This document shows positions 1 through 5,903 of a DNA stretch of 10,021 nt, piece after piece; the stretch's first letter is position 1; the number at the start of each line of letters is the position of its first letter. Both the position numbers and the translations under genes were made by a program. The stretch is from a bacterium. Its GTDB lineage: Bacteria > Planctomycetota > J058 > JACQDU01. The notes under the pieces were generated by a model. The model was not told the origin of the DNA. It saw only the letters and a list, made by a program, of their open reading frames with translations, and searched no databases. Location of the stretch: the NCBI GenBank assembly GCA_016200955.1, contig JACQDU010000147.1, positions 1-10,021 on the forward strand. Reading direction: 5' to 3'.

Positions 1-1236
1 CCCGAGGACGAGCCCGAACGTCGCCGGCTCGAGGAGAGTTCCCCAGAACGCGGCCGGCCGGACGATCGGCGAGACGAGGATGTTCGTGATCGTCGCAGGG
101 TCCTTCCCGCTCGGGCTCAGGTGGGCGTAGTAGCTCGTGCAGAAGTATCCGCTCCCGTTCGCGAGCGGGAGGAGGACCTTCGTCGCGAGCAGGAAGTAGC
201 CGAGCGATGCGAGCGCGAGGATCGCTCCGTGCGCTCGCGCGCGGCGGTCGAGGGCGAGCGCTAGGCCCATCCCGAACGTCGCCGGCGCGAGCGTCTCCTC
301 GCAGGCCCACGAGAGGAGGACGAGCGCGAGAGCCAGCAGCCGCCGGCCCGCGAGATACGCCCACGCCGCGCCGAACAGCATGGGCATCGTGAGAGTCACG
401 GTGTGAAAGCCGTACGAGTAAGCGACGTTCAGGTGAGTGAACGCCGGCGTGGCGAGAAACGCGAGCGAGAGGAGAAGCGCGCTCGCCCGATCCGCGAGCC
501 TCCGTCGCGCGAGGCCGTAGGCGAGGAGCGCCGTGCCCGCGAGGACGACCGCTTGCGCGACCGTCGTGAAGCGTGTCCCGGGAAAGATCGGCCGGAGGAC
601 GGCGTAGAAGGGCGCGAGGAGGGCGACGCCCGGGTTCAGGTGGTCCCAGAACGCCGCGTGCCCGGGGTCGCACTTGAGGAACGACCCGCGGAGCGTGTTC
701 TCGAGCCGGACGGCGTGGTCTCCGGCGTCGTGGTGGCCGAGCGCGAGCCCTTCGAGGAGCCCGAGCGCGTGCCACGCGAAGCCGATCGCGACGACGAACG
801 CCGCTCCCGCTACCGGGAGCGCGAGCCCGCGGCGCCACCGCTTCGAGCGCGGTCTCGCGGTCGCCGTGACTCTCGCGACCGCCGCTCCGACGGCGATCGG
901 GGCGAGGATGGCTTCCAGGACATGAGGCGGACCTGCCAGCGCACGTGCTCGCAGGAGCGGTGTGCAGAAGGCGAGGAGCGGGAGGAGCGCTCGCGCGGCG
1001 GGCTCGAGCGTGGGCTTCCCCGACTTCTCCCGGAAAATCGCGACGCCGAGGACCGAGACCGCGAGGAGGCCGAGCGGGACGAGGAGCTCTCCCGAGGAGT
1101 GCGCGCCGGGCACGCAGACGAGCTCCGAGAGAGCCACCTCGCACGAGAGGAGCTCCGCCATGCCTCCCGCGAACAATCCCAGCTCGAGCGCGAGAAGGCA
1201 GGCGAAGATGGTCCCGGGCCTCGTGCGCTCTCCCAT
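1..1236 (-). CDS. DUF2079-like multi-pass membrane protein (3' end off the window)
   Basis: The reading frame is open for 412 codons from the ATG at 1236 to the left edge, so the C-terminus is missing. The protein is strongly hydrophobic, with about eight or more candidate membrane segments (for example residues 9-25, 50-67, 137-160, 224-242, 252-263, 282-296, 299-309 and 336-352). Several places match what I know of DUF2079: a GHHDAGDH stretch near 167-174, DHLNPGVALLAPFYAVLRP at 198-216 (family form roughly H-SP---LL-P-Y-L-P), YGFHTVTLTMP at 275-285, and an acidic CEE at 312-314 where the family has a KED-like motif. The family is uncharacterised and resembles polytopic GT-C-like proteins, so the reaction is unknown. 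No Shine-Dalgarno sequence precedes the ATG. The composite repeat ends 16 nt upstream of it. The next in-frame Met (26) would cut the first hydrophobic segment, so 1236 is preferred. Confidence 0.8.
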   Translation of the reverse strand, partial: MGERTRPGTIFACLLALELGLFAGGMAELLSCEVALSELVCVPGAHSSGELLVPLGLLAVSVLGVAIFREKSGKPTLEPAARALLPLLAFCTPLLRARALAGPPHVLEAILAPIAVGAAVARVTATARPRSKRWRRGLALPVAGAAFVVAIGFAWHALGLLEGLALGHHDAGDHAVRLENTLRGSFLKCDPGHAAFWDHLNPGVALLAPFYAVLRPIFPGTRFTTVAQAVVLAGTALLAYGLARRRLADRASALLLSLAFLATPAFTHLNVAYSYGFHTVTLTMPMLFGAAWAYLAGRRLLALALVLLSWACEETLAPATFGMGLALALDRRARAHGAILALASLGYFLLATKVLLPLANGSGYFCTSYYAHLSPSGKDPATITNILVSPIVRPAAFWGTLLEPATFGLVLG

Positions 1237-1252
1237 CGTGATAGCGGTGATT

Positions 1253-1398
1253 TCACCATTTGCGCGGGGCTGCGCCCCCCGCATTCCCCCCTGCTCGGCC
1301 CAGGGGCCTGCGCGTCGTGTGAGTCACGTGGCTCGATCTTCACCCTGGTCCGGCTACGCTTCTCGCAGCGGGCCGGGGCTTCGTGCGAGTCACGTCTG
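1253..1398 (-). repeat. Composite dispersed intergenic repeat, copy A
   Basis: Read on the minus strand, this block carries a degenerate unit (GTGACTCGCACGA, then GGCCCGC-GCGAGAAGCG), then GATCGAGCCACGTGACTC, and finally a 54-bp tail from CCCCTGGGCCGAGCAGG to AATGGTGA. The tail (1253-1306) matches 5785-5838 at 52 of 54 positions by my alignment. Compared with the copy near 5726-5838, the middle (about 45 bp) is missing. The block lies directly upstream of the DUF2079 gene and reads in the same direction as that gene. Open frames across it, which encode peptides such as CASCESRG, are by-products of the repeat. Confidence 0.8.
1261..1283 (-). other. GC-rich hairpin at the end of repeat copy A
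   Basis: The two 10-nt arms (TGCGCGGGGC and GCCCCCCGCA on the plus strand) pair at nine of ten positions around a TGC loop. The same structure at 5808-5830 is perfect. No T-run follows, so a classical intrinsic terminator is unlikely. A transcript starting inside or upstream of the repeat would carry this hairpin about 25 nt before the DUF2079 start codon. Confidence 0.6.
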
Positions 1399-1442
1399 TC
1401 CCGCTCACACCAAGCGGTTCCGTCGGCCTCGCCCGCACCGAT

Positions 1443-1488
1443 CGTCCTGAGCGTAGGACGCGCGAAGTGCAGCCGCAGTCGAAGGACT
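1443..1488. repeat. Imperfect palindromic intergenic repeat of the GTCCTGAGCG / GTCGAAGGAC type
   Basis: The block starts GTCCTGAGCG (1444-1453) and ends AGTCGAAGGAC (1477-1487), with GTCCT and AGGAC as outer arms. A nested hairpin CGTCCT-gagcgt-AGGACG lies at 1443-1460. I know this arrangement as a short hairpin repeat scattered between genes in many GC-rich bacterial genomes; that is recall, not a search. It lies between two divergently transcribed genes, so a terminator role for neighbouring genes is not expected. Confidence 0.5.
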
Positions 1489-1497
1489 CGCTGGACG

Positions 1498-1527
1498 TTG
1501 CCATCCGACCCGGCATCACGGTAACTT
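1498..1527 (+). promoter_or_regulatory. Possible sigma-70-type promoter of the aldolase gene
   Basis: TTGCCA (1498-1503) and TAACTT (1522-1527) are separated by 18 bp. The -35 box matches consensus at five of six bases, the -10 box at only three of six. Transcription would start near 1534, a few bases before the ribosome-binding site at 1537-1542. Confidence 0.35.
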
Positions 1528-1547
1528 CACGCGATCGGAGGGCCCAC

Positions 1548-2567
1548 ATGACGAAGGCCACGCAGGAGCGCACGAAGAGCGCGCGCACGACGGACGATTC
1601 GACGAACGGCGGCGCGAGCGATCCGCTCCGCTTCTTCCGGCTCTGCACCTACGCGACGGGAGAGCTGGCGCGCATCCGGCAGCTCGTGCGGCCGAACGGC
1701 ACGATGCTCGTCCTCCCCTACGACCAGTTCATCGAGCACGACGCGCGGCACCTCTCGGCCGAGAGCGACGCGGGGAACCCGGACTACATCACGGAGCTCG
1801 CGGTCGACGGCGGATACAACGCGATCGTCTTCCACTACGGCGTCTCGAAGCGATTCTGGTCGAAGATCGAGGGCCGCGTTCCTCTCATCCTCAAGGTCAA
1901 CGGCAAGACCTCGCTTCCCTCGGGCGCGCAGGCGCTCTCGGTGCACACGTCGTTCGTCGAGGACGCCGTGAGGATAGGCGCCGTGGCGATCGGCTACACG
2001 CTCTACTACGGCTCGCCTCGCCAGGACGAGGATCTGCCCCAGCTCGCTCGCGTGAGGGAGCAGTGCGACCGCTTCGGGCTCCCTCTCATCGTCTGGGCTT
2101 ACCCTCGCGGCGAGGCGATCGAAAAGAAGGGCGGGACCGAGTCGAGCTACGCCGTCGAGAGCGCCGTGCGCATGGCCGTCGAGATGGGGGCCTCGATCGT
2201 CAAGGCGAACTTCCCCAAGAAGAACCCCGCTCTGGTGGACAACAAGGACGTCCCGCAGTACTTCCGCGACCTCGAGGCTCACGTGGGCAAGCTCGGGGAA
2301 GACGAGCAGTTCGCCGAGCGCACACGGCGCGTCGTGGACGCGGGTCAGGGCGTCCCGATCCTCTTCTCGGGCGGCGAGGAGCAGAAGGAAGAGGAAGTCG
2401 TCCGCCGCATGCAGCAGGGCGTCGAGGCCGGGTGCATCGGTTACATCTTCGGCCGCAACATGTGGAAGCGGCAGAAGCCCGCCGCTCTCGATCTCACGCG
2501 CAAGGCGCACGAGATGCTCGACCACTCTCCCGGGCCTCGGAAGCGGGGGCGGGGCGAGAGGTTCTAG
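1548..2567 (+). CDS. fbaB: Class I fructose-bisphosphate aldolase, DhnA/FbaB type
   Basis: The 339-residue product is a (beta/alpha)8 Schiff-base aldolase, expected to cleave fructose 1,6-bisphosphate to glyceraldehyde 3-phosphate and dihydroxyacetone phosphate in the cytoplasm, or to do the reverse in gluconeogenesis. Length and motif order follow E. coli FbaB (about 350 aa): VLPYDQFIEHDARH at 55-68 (FbaB has PVDQGVEH), an FHYGVS segment near 95-100, GAVAIGYTLYYGS at 144-156, IVWAYPRG at 181-188 with the likely acid/base Tyr185, ASIVKANFP at 215-223 with the likely Schiff-base Lys219, FSGG at 273-276 as a phosphate-binding turn, and GRNMWKR at 302-308. The ATG at 1548 is chosen because GGAGGG lies five bases upstream. 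The frame stays open 55 codons further back to 1383, but that stretch runs through the repeats and does not look coding. Related families (LsrF, ADH synthase) share the fold, so the substrate is inferred. Confidence 0.9.
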   Translation: MTKATQERTKSARTTDDSTNGGASDPLRFFRLCTYATGELARIRQLVRPNGTMLVLPYDQFIEHDARHLSAESDAGNPDYITELAVDGGYNAIVFHYGVSKRFWSKIEGRVPLILKVNGKTSLPSGAQALSVHTSFVEDAVRIGAVAIGYTLYYGSPRQDEDLPQLARVREQCDRFGLPLIVWAYPRGEAIEKKGGTESSYAVESAVRMAVEMGASIVKANFPKKNPALVDNKDVPQYFRDLEAHVGKLGEDEQFAERTRRVVDAGQGVPILFSGGEEQKEEEVVRRMQQGVEAGCIGYIFGRNMWKRQKPAALDLTRKAHEMLDHSPGPRKRGRGERF

Positions 2568-2830
2568 CCCTGGGCGGCGGACGATCGTCCGATGCGAGGA
2601 AGAAGACACGAACGCGAAGATCCTCGAGCCCTCGCATCCGCGCACGCCTCGCGCACGCCGTAAGCCCCAGTCTTTCAGCAGTGGAAGTAGGCGTCGTCGG
2701 GATCGCCGTCGCGAAAGAGCGGACAGTTCAAGGTCCGCACCCTGGGGCATGTCCCCGCCCGGCAGGCGCTTTTCCTCGATGCTCGATCTCAATGTCAGGA
2801 GGTCTGGATCATGGCCGTAGCTCAAGAACT
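2568..2830. other. Structured gap between convergent genes
   Basis: Eleven bases after the aldolase stop lies a perfect 14-bp palindrome, CGGACGATCGTCCG (2578-2591). Further on, three short hairpins follow each other: GCGGAC/GTCCGC with an 8-nt loop (2719-2738), GGGG/CCCC with a 5-nt loop (2744-2756), and CGCC/GGCG (2756-2768), the last followed within two bases by TTTT (2770-2773). The final one could be a weak intrinsic terminator for the aldolase transcript. A minus-strand peptide remnant (2675-2788) and a strong plus-strand ribosome-binding site (2797-2803) also lie here. Base composition is less GC-biased than in the flanking genes. Confidence 0.5.
2675..2788 (-). pseudogene. Possible C-terminal remnant of a Cys-containing small protein
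   Basis: A minus-strand frame open for 37 codons ends in a TGA at 2675-2677 and encodes a tail reading TLNCPLFRDGDPDDAYFHC. Most codons end in C or G, and the mix of Asp, Tyr, Phe, His and Cys looks more like real protein than a chance frame. No ATG lies in the open stretch. The only start would be a GTG at 2740 without a ribosome-binding site, giving 21 residues. I recognise no family. It may be the end of a decayed gene on the same strand as the DUF4034-like gene just upstream, or chance. Confidence 0.2.
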
Positions 2831-2993
2831 CTACGTAGCGGTCTTGACGAAGCGGCTTCGTTCTTTGGCGAACTTCTCTCCCGCACCAGCGAACGCACCC
2901 CAAGGCCAGTCCGTCGCGCGCTCGCCGATCAGGTCGAACATGCGTCGCGCCCGCTCATGGTCGTTCATGAGCGAGAAGCAGAACGCGAAATAG
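2811..2993 (+). CDS. Candidate 60-residue ORF behind a perfect Shine-Dalgarno sequence
   Basis: AGGAGGT (2797-2803) sits seven bases before an ATG that opens a 60-codon frame. This is the best ribosome-binding site in the window. The peptide is basic (many Arg, Lys and Ser) with no recognisable domain. From 2831 onward it is antisense to the 3' end of the DUF4034-like gene, whose frame is clearly the coding one there. It could be a small protein, a decayed start region, or coincidence. I favour the last two. Confidence 0.2.
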   Translation: MAVAQELYVAVLTKRLRSLANFSPAPANAPQGQSVARSPIRSNMRRARSWSFMSEKQNAK

Positions 2994-3856
2994 TTCCAGT
3001 CGAAGAGCGACGTCTTCGCCGTCCGATAGCGCGCGGAGCCGACGGAATGGTCGAACGCTGCGCGGATCTCGGTCTGAACCGTGCGGTCCTGCCAGTAGTT
3101 CATGTGCGTCTTGTCCTCGTCGAAAGCCCACCGGTAGAACCACCGCTCAATGTGCGCCTTGGCGAGGAGCACGTGGACAGGGCTTCCCTCACGTGCCGCT
3201 TTGCTCATGCTTCGAGCGAACTCGAACATGTCGTCGTGGGAGCCGCCCCACTTCTCGCAAAGGGCGACGTGCATGTGTTCGTGGGCGATCCTGTTCTCAG
3301 GATCCCGCTCTTTCGCGGCCCCGAATCTCGCCTCGACTTCTTCACGGTCTTCGTCAAGTCCGCGCGCCGTGATCAGGCGGTAAGCAAGCGGGGTCGGGTC
3401 TTGAGGATCAAGCTCGGCTGCACGGACGAGGTCCTCGTCAGCGCCCTTGAGTCGCTCGTAGAAGAGCTTCCAACCCGGGTCGGTCACGGTCTTGGCCTGT
3501 CCCGAACCGCGAGCCTCCCAGGCCCAGGCAATGGAGTTCCTCCCACGGAGGAGCAGGGCGAGCGAGGAGTCTTTCGCAGCTGTGACCCAGGTGTCGAAGA
3601 CGGGAGGCCGTCCCTTGAGGGTCGCCAGAGCATCGACGTAGAAGCCACGTGTGTCCCAGTCGCGAGTCTTTTCGAGGAACGTTTGAACAGGTCGCCACGC
3701 GCCTTGCTGGAGCGCCGCGCGTAGATCGCGGGCCTCGGGATCGTAGAACGCCGGGTCGATCCGAACGGCCTTCGGAGGTGGCGTCGTCCGCCGCCGTAGG
3801 AAGGAGAGGACGACGACTATGCCGAGTACCACGACCCCGAGAAGTAGAGACTTCAC
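2831..3856 (-). CDS. Membrane-anchored DUF4034-like, TPR-like protein
   Basis: The 341-residue product begins with one hydrophobic segment (residues 3-20, LLLGVVVLGIVVVLSFL) followed by RRR, which predicts an inner-membrane anchor with the rest outside the cytoplasm. The soluble part is helical with TPR-like spacing. Segments WAWEARGSG (111-119), the GWKLFYERLKGA-DLVRAAELDP region (128-151) and EKWGGSHDDMFEFARSM (201-217) resemble what I remember of DUF4034, a family of unknown function; this assignment is from memory. I chose the GTG at 3856 because a purine-rich GAAGGGGGAAGG lies directly upstream. An in-frame ATG at 3883 adds nine residues but has no such site. Codon choice (many GAA, CTT, CCT, CGT, AAA) is more relaxed than in the neighbours, suggesting a different history. 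Confidence 0.8.
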   Translation of the reverse strand: MKSLLLGVVVLGIVVVLSFLRRRTTPPPKAVRIDPAFYDPEARDLRAALQQGAWRPVQTFLEKTRDWDTRGFYVDALATLKGRPPVFDTWVTAAKDSSLALLLRGRNSIAWAWEARGSGQAKTVTDPGWKLFYERLKGADEDLVRAAELDPQDPTPLAYRLITARGLDEDREEVEARFGAAKERDPENRIAHEHMHVALCEKWGGSHDDMFEFARSMSKAAREGSPVHVLLAKAHIERWFYRWAFDEDKTHMNYWQDRTVQTEIRAAFDHSVGSARYRTAKTSLFDWNYFAFCFSLMNDHERARRMFDLIGERATDWPWGAFAGAGEKFAKERSRFVKTAT

Positions 3857-3883
3857 GACCTTCCCCCTTCGGCATCCTGGCAT

Positions 3884-4149
3884 GGATCAGGGTCACGTGC
3901 ACCTCGACGGTCCAGAGTCGGCTCCTTGGCGACCCTTTCCGTCGATGGCGCCGATCAGGAGCCTGTGCGAACATGGGCTCAGAAGCCCCGACTGGAGAGG
4001 TCGTCGCGCGCTTCGTGGGTTGCTGGGAGCCGATCCTTGCAGGTTCTTCAAGGAAGGGCCGGGCGCCATGGCTTCAGTGCCCAGTGCCCAGTGCCAAGTG
4101 ATCCGCGTGGCCGGATCGAGCGATCGACTCACGTCCCGGCGTCCCGCTC
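3884..4149. other. Gap without a convincing gene
   Basis: This 266-bp stretch separates two minus-strand genes and must hold the promoter of the DUF4034-like gene, but I find no good -35/-10 pair on the minus strand. It contains the triple repeat at 4075-4095 and otherwise shows mixed codon-like usage in all frames. Short frames crossing it look like chance. Confidence 0.4.
4075..4095. repeat. Three tandem copies of the heptamer CAGTGCC
   Basis: Exact copies lie at 4075-4081, 4082-4088 and 4089-4095, followed by a partial AAGTG. The array is in the gap after the thioesterase stop. A 7-bp period would shift any reading frame, which fits non-coding DNA. Such arrays can vary in copy number by slippage. 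Confidence 0.8.
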
Positions 4150-4563
4150 CTAGGAGCCCCGAGGCTCGCCCCGCGCGGTCACCGGCGTCCTCACGAAGAA
4201 CGTCCCCATCCCCTTGGCGACGAGCCGCCCTTGCGCCGTCCGCACCTCGCTCTCGACATGAGCGATCGTCCGCCCCTTGTGAAGCACGACGCTACTCGCG
4301 ACGAGCGTCCCCTCGCGCACGGGAGCGACGTTCTGGACCTTGATCTCGATCGAGACGCACGTCTCCCCCTGGCGGAGGAGCTCCATGATCGCGCACGCCA
4401 TGCCGCTGTCCACGAGCGTGAAGACCGCTCCGCCGTGGAGGACTCCCACGGCGTTCATGTGAGACGGCTTCACCTGGAGCGAGACCTCGGACGCTCCGCC
4501 GCCCGACGAGAGGAGCTCGAGGTCAATGCCCTCCTTGAAGAGAGCGATCCGCCGCGTGGTCAT
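4150..4563 (-). CDS. PaaI-family hotdog-fold acyl-CoA thioesterase
   Basis: The 137-residue product has the length of a single hotdog domain and should hydrolyse an acyl- or aryl-CoA thioester in the cytoplasm. The signature NAVGVLHGGAVFTLVDSG (38-54) matches the PaaI pattern N-xxG-xxHGG-xxFTLxD, with HGG at 43-45 and the likely catalytic Asp at 52. The strand segment SIEIKVQNVAPVREG (71-85) and GRTIAHVESEV (97-107) fit the rest of the fold. The ATG at 4563 lies inside the end of the upstream peptidase-like gene, a 41-bp overlap in a different frame. AGGAG (4569-4573 on the plus-strand coordinates) stands five bases before it, so the two genes are probably co-transcribed and may be translationally coupled. 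The chain length of the substrate cannot be told from the sequence. Confidence 0.88.
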   Translation of the reverse strand: MTTRRIALFKEGIDLELLSSGGGASEVSLQVKPSHMNAVGVLHGGAVFTLVDSGMACAIMELLRQGETCVSIEIKVQNVAPVREGTLVASSVVLHKGRTIAHVESEVRTAQGRLVAKGMGTFFVRTPVTARGEPRGS

Positions 4564-5374
4564 CCGCGCTCCTGAGGTTCGCGAGGTAGTCCTTGAAGCG
4601 GTAGTAGGAGGCGTCTTGCCTCACGTTCATGGCGTGGATTCTCTCCCGCCACTTCGCGAGCAGGTCTTGCTCGGGCATCCCGAAGACCGTGTGGTAGTCG
4701 CCGGGCGCCGAGCGGTAGAGGACCATGAAGGCGTCGAGGCCCTTCTCGTCGATCAGGAACTTCACGAAGGACCCGGCGAGGTCGTAGTCGCGGCGGTTCA
4801 TCCCGAGCCGCATGCGCTCGCGGTCGAGGCCGTCGTCCATGCCGAGGTCGAAGTAGACGCGCGAGCGCACGTCGACCGGCACGCCCCACGCCGGACCCTG
4901 GAGCTTCTCCGTGAGCCACACGGCGAGGCCCTCGTCGATCGGCCGCCACGAGCCGCCCGCGAGGTAATGGACGAGCTCGTGCGTCGCGTCCTTCCGCTTC
5001 AGGTGATCGCGGCGGATCGTGAGGCCCGTCTCGTCCGCGTGGCACCGGCCCTCTTTCTTGACGACGACGACGCGGATCTCCACGGGCGGCGCGGGGAGCT
5101 GGGCTCCGGCGCAAGCGGCCTCGCTGCGCTCCTTCCAGGTCCTGAAATCGCCGATCGCCGCGGTCTTCCCGAAGAGGTGGAGGATCTTCGCGCGCGACTC
5201 CGCGAGCTCCTGGAGGAGAGCCGCCTCCTCGGCCGGCTCGAGCGTCCCGTCGTCCTCGACGACGAACCCCTGGCCGTGAACCGTGCGCGTGCGCTCGACG
5301 TCGGCGCTCTCGGTCGCGCACCCCGCTTGCGCGATCGCGAGGAGCGCGACCGCGAGAAACGTCCCCCGCTCCAT
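4523..5374 (-). CDS. Exported HExxH (gluzincin-like) peptidase, probable lipoprotein
   Basis: The 283-residue product starts with a short hydrophobic signal (FLAVALLAIA, 6-15) ending in AQAGC, so Cys19 may be lipidated. The residue at -3 is Gln rather than Leu, so the lipobox is weak and ordinary secretion is possible. The motif HELVH (132-136) supplies two zinc ligands and the catalytic Glu133. DEGLAVWL (147-154) supplies the likely third ligand Glu148, twelve residues after the second His, as in clan MA proteins of the Peptidase_MA type. The later AGSFVKFLIDEKGLDAF (200-216) is a helix pattern common in this group. Cys88 and Cys111 could form a disulfide in the periplasm. The substrate is unknown. 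There is no Shine-Dalgarno sequence; an extended -10 element six bases upstream suggests a leaderless transcript. It overlaps the thioesterase start by 41 bp. Confidence 0.85.
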   Translation of the reverse strand: MERGTFLAVALLAIAQAGCATESADVERTRTVHGQGFVVEDDGTLEPAEEAALLQELAESRAKILHLFGKTAAIGDFRTWKERSEAACAGAQLPAPPVEIRVVVVKKEGRCHADETGLTIRRDHLKRKDATHELVHYLAGGSWRPIDEGLAVWLTEKLQGPAWGVPVDVRSRVYFDLGMDDGLDRERMRLGMNRRDYDLAGSFVKFLIDEKGLDAFMVLYRSAPGDYHTVFGMPEQDLLAKWRERIHAMNVRQDASYYRFKDYLANLRSADDHAADRSLQGGH

Positions 5375-5380
5375 GCAGAG

Positions 5381-5389
5381 ACTCTAGCA
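5381..5389 (-). promoter_or_regulatory. Extended -10 element of the peptidase gene
   Basis: On the minus strand TGC-TAGAGT matches an extended -10 (TGn followed by four of six consensus bases). It ends six bases before the ATG at 5374, so transcription would begin at or next to the start codon. No clear -35 box is seen, which extended -10 promoters tolerate. Confidence 0.4.
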
Positions 5390-5474
5390 CGTGCGCGCCG
5401 TGCGTTCGCGCTCGATGGAAGCTTCGCTCCCGCGTGTGTGTGAAGTCGAGCCCCGTCTTCCGCGCGCTGCGAGA

Positions 5475-5838
5475 GGATCCCGCCGCGCGACTCTCCCGAA
5501 ATCGCAGGCCCCCGACGGTGGGATCGAGCCACCTGACTCACACGAACGCAGGCCCGAGGCGTGGCTGGATCGAAGCTCGAGCGACGCGACCTCACACGAA
5601 GCGCAAGCCCGCGGCGAGAAGCGGCGCGGCACGAAGTGACGTGGCGCGGCTCGCCCCGTGGCCGAGCAGGGGGGAATGCGGGGGGCGGGAAGCTGGCCCA
5701 GGTGAGGATCGAGCCACGAGACTCGCACGAAGCGCAGGCCCGCGGCGAGAAGCGGCGCGGCACGAAGTGACGTGGCGCGGCTCGCCCCTGGGCCGAGCAG
5801 GGGGGAATGCGGGGGGCGAAGCCCCCCGCAAATGGTGA
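5475..5838 (+). repeat. Composite tandem intergenic repeat, copy B
   Basis: The block fills most of the 528-bp gap between divergent genes. A unit beginning GGATC starts at 5475, 5521, 5567 and 5706. The first three are spaced exactly 46 bp apart, and the cleaner copies contain GATCGAGCCAC, GACTC, CACGAA and CGCAGGCCCG. The last two units extend into 93-bp copies at 5595-5687 and 5726-5818 that differ at three positions by my count. The final 54 bp (5785-5838) recur inverted at 1253-1306. Every frame across it gives repetitive Arg-rich peptide, so I do not call it coding. Confidence 0.85.
5808..5830 (+). other. Perfect GC-rich hairpin at the end of repeat copy B
   Basis: Arms TGCGGGGGGC (5808-5817) and GCCCCCCGCA (5821-5830) pair perfectly around the loop GAA. 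A second small inverted repeat, TGAGAG-AAT-CTCTCA (5836-5850), follows. With no T-run this is not a standard terminator. It lies about 75 nt before the lipoprotein start and would be in its 5' leader if transcription began within the repeat. Confidence 0.65.
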
Positions 5839-5903
5839 GAGAATCTCTCAGCTTCCTTGCTTGACCGGGTGCGTGGAGGAGGAGAGAAAGTCTGGGAGAT
5901 CCC

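Noticed and set aside
403..1524. Plus-strand frame of 373 codons, Arg/Glu-rich
   Set aside because: It is antisense to the DUF2079 membrane gene and then runs through the repeats. Its composition is the usual shadow of GC-rich codons.
1383..1547. N-terminal extension of the aldolase frame
   Set aside because: The 55 extra codons cross repeat sequence and lack protein-like content, and a good ribosome-binding site precedes the ATG at 1548.
1527..2903. Minus-strand frame of 458 codons
   Set aside because: It lies opposite the well-supported aldolase gene and has a shadow composition.
2063..3724. Plus-strand frame of 553 codons
   Set aside because: It overlaps the end of the aldolase in another frame and the DUF4034-like gene in antisense, and no domain is visible.
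4526..5443. Plus-strand frame of 305 codons
   Set aside because: It is antisense to the HExxH protein, whose signal, zinc motif and codon use identify the true strand.
5475..5838. CRISPR array
   Set aside because: The repeats are degenerate, the spacing is not repeat-unique spacer, and no cas gene is near.
5391..5838. Short frames through the repeat block encoding peptides such as EPRDSHEAQARGEKRRG
   Set aside because: The recurring peptide is a translation of the DNA repeat, and several frames are open at once.
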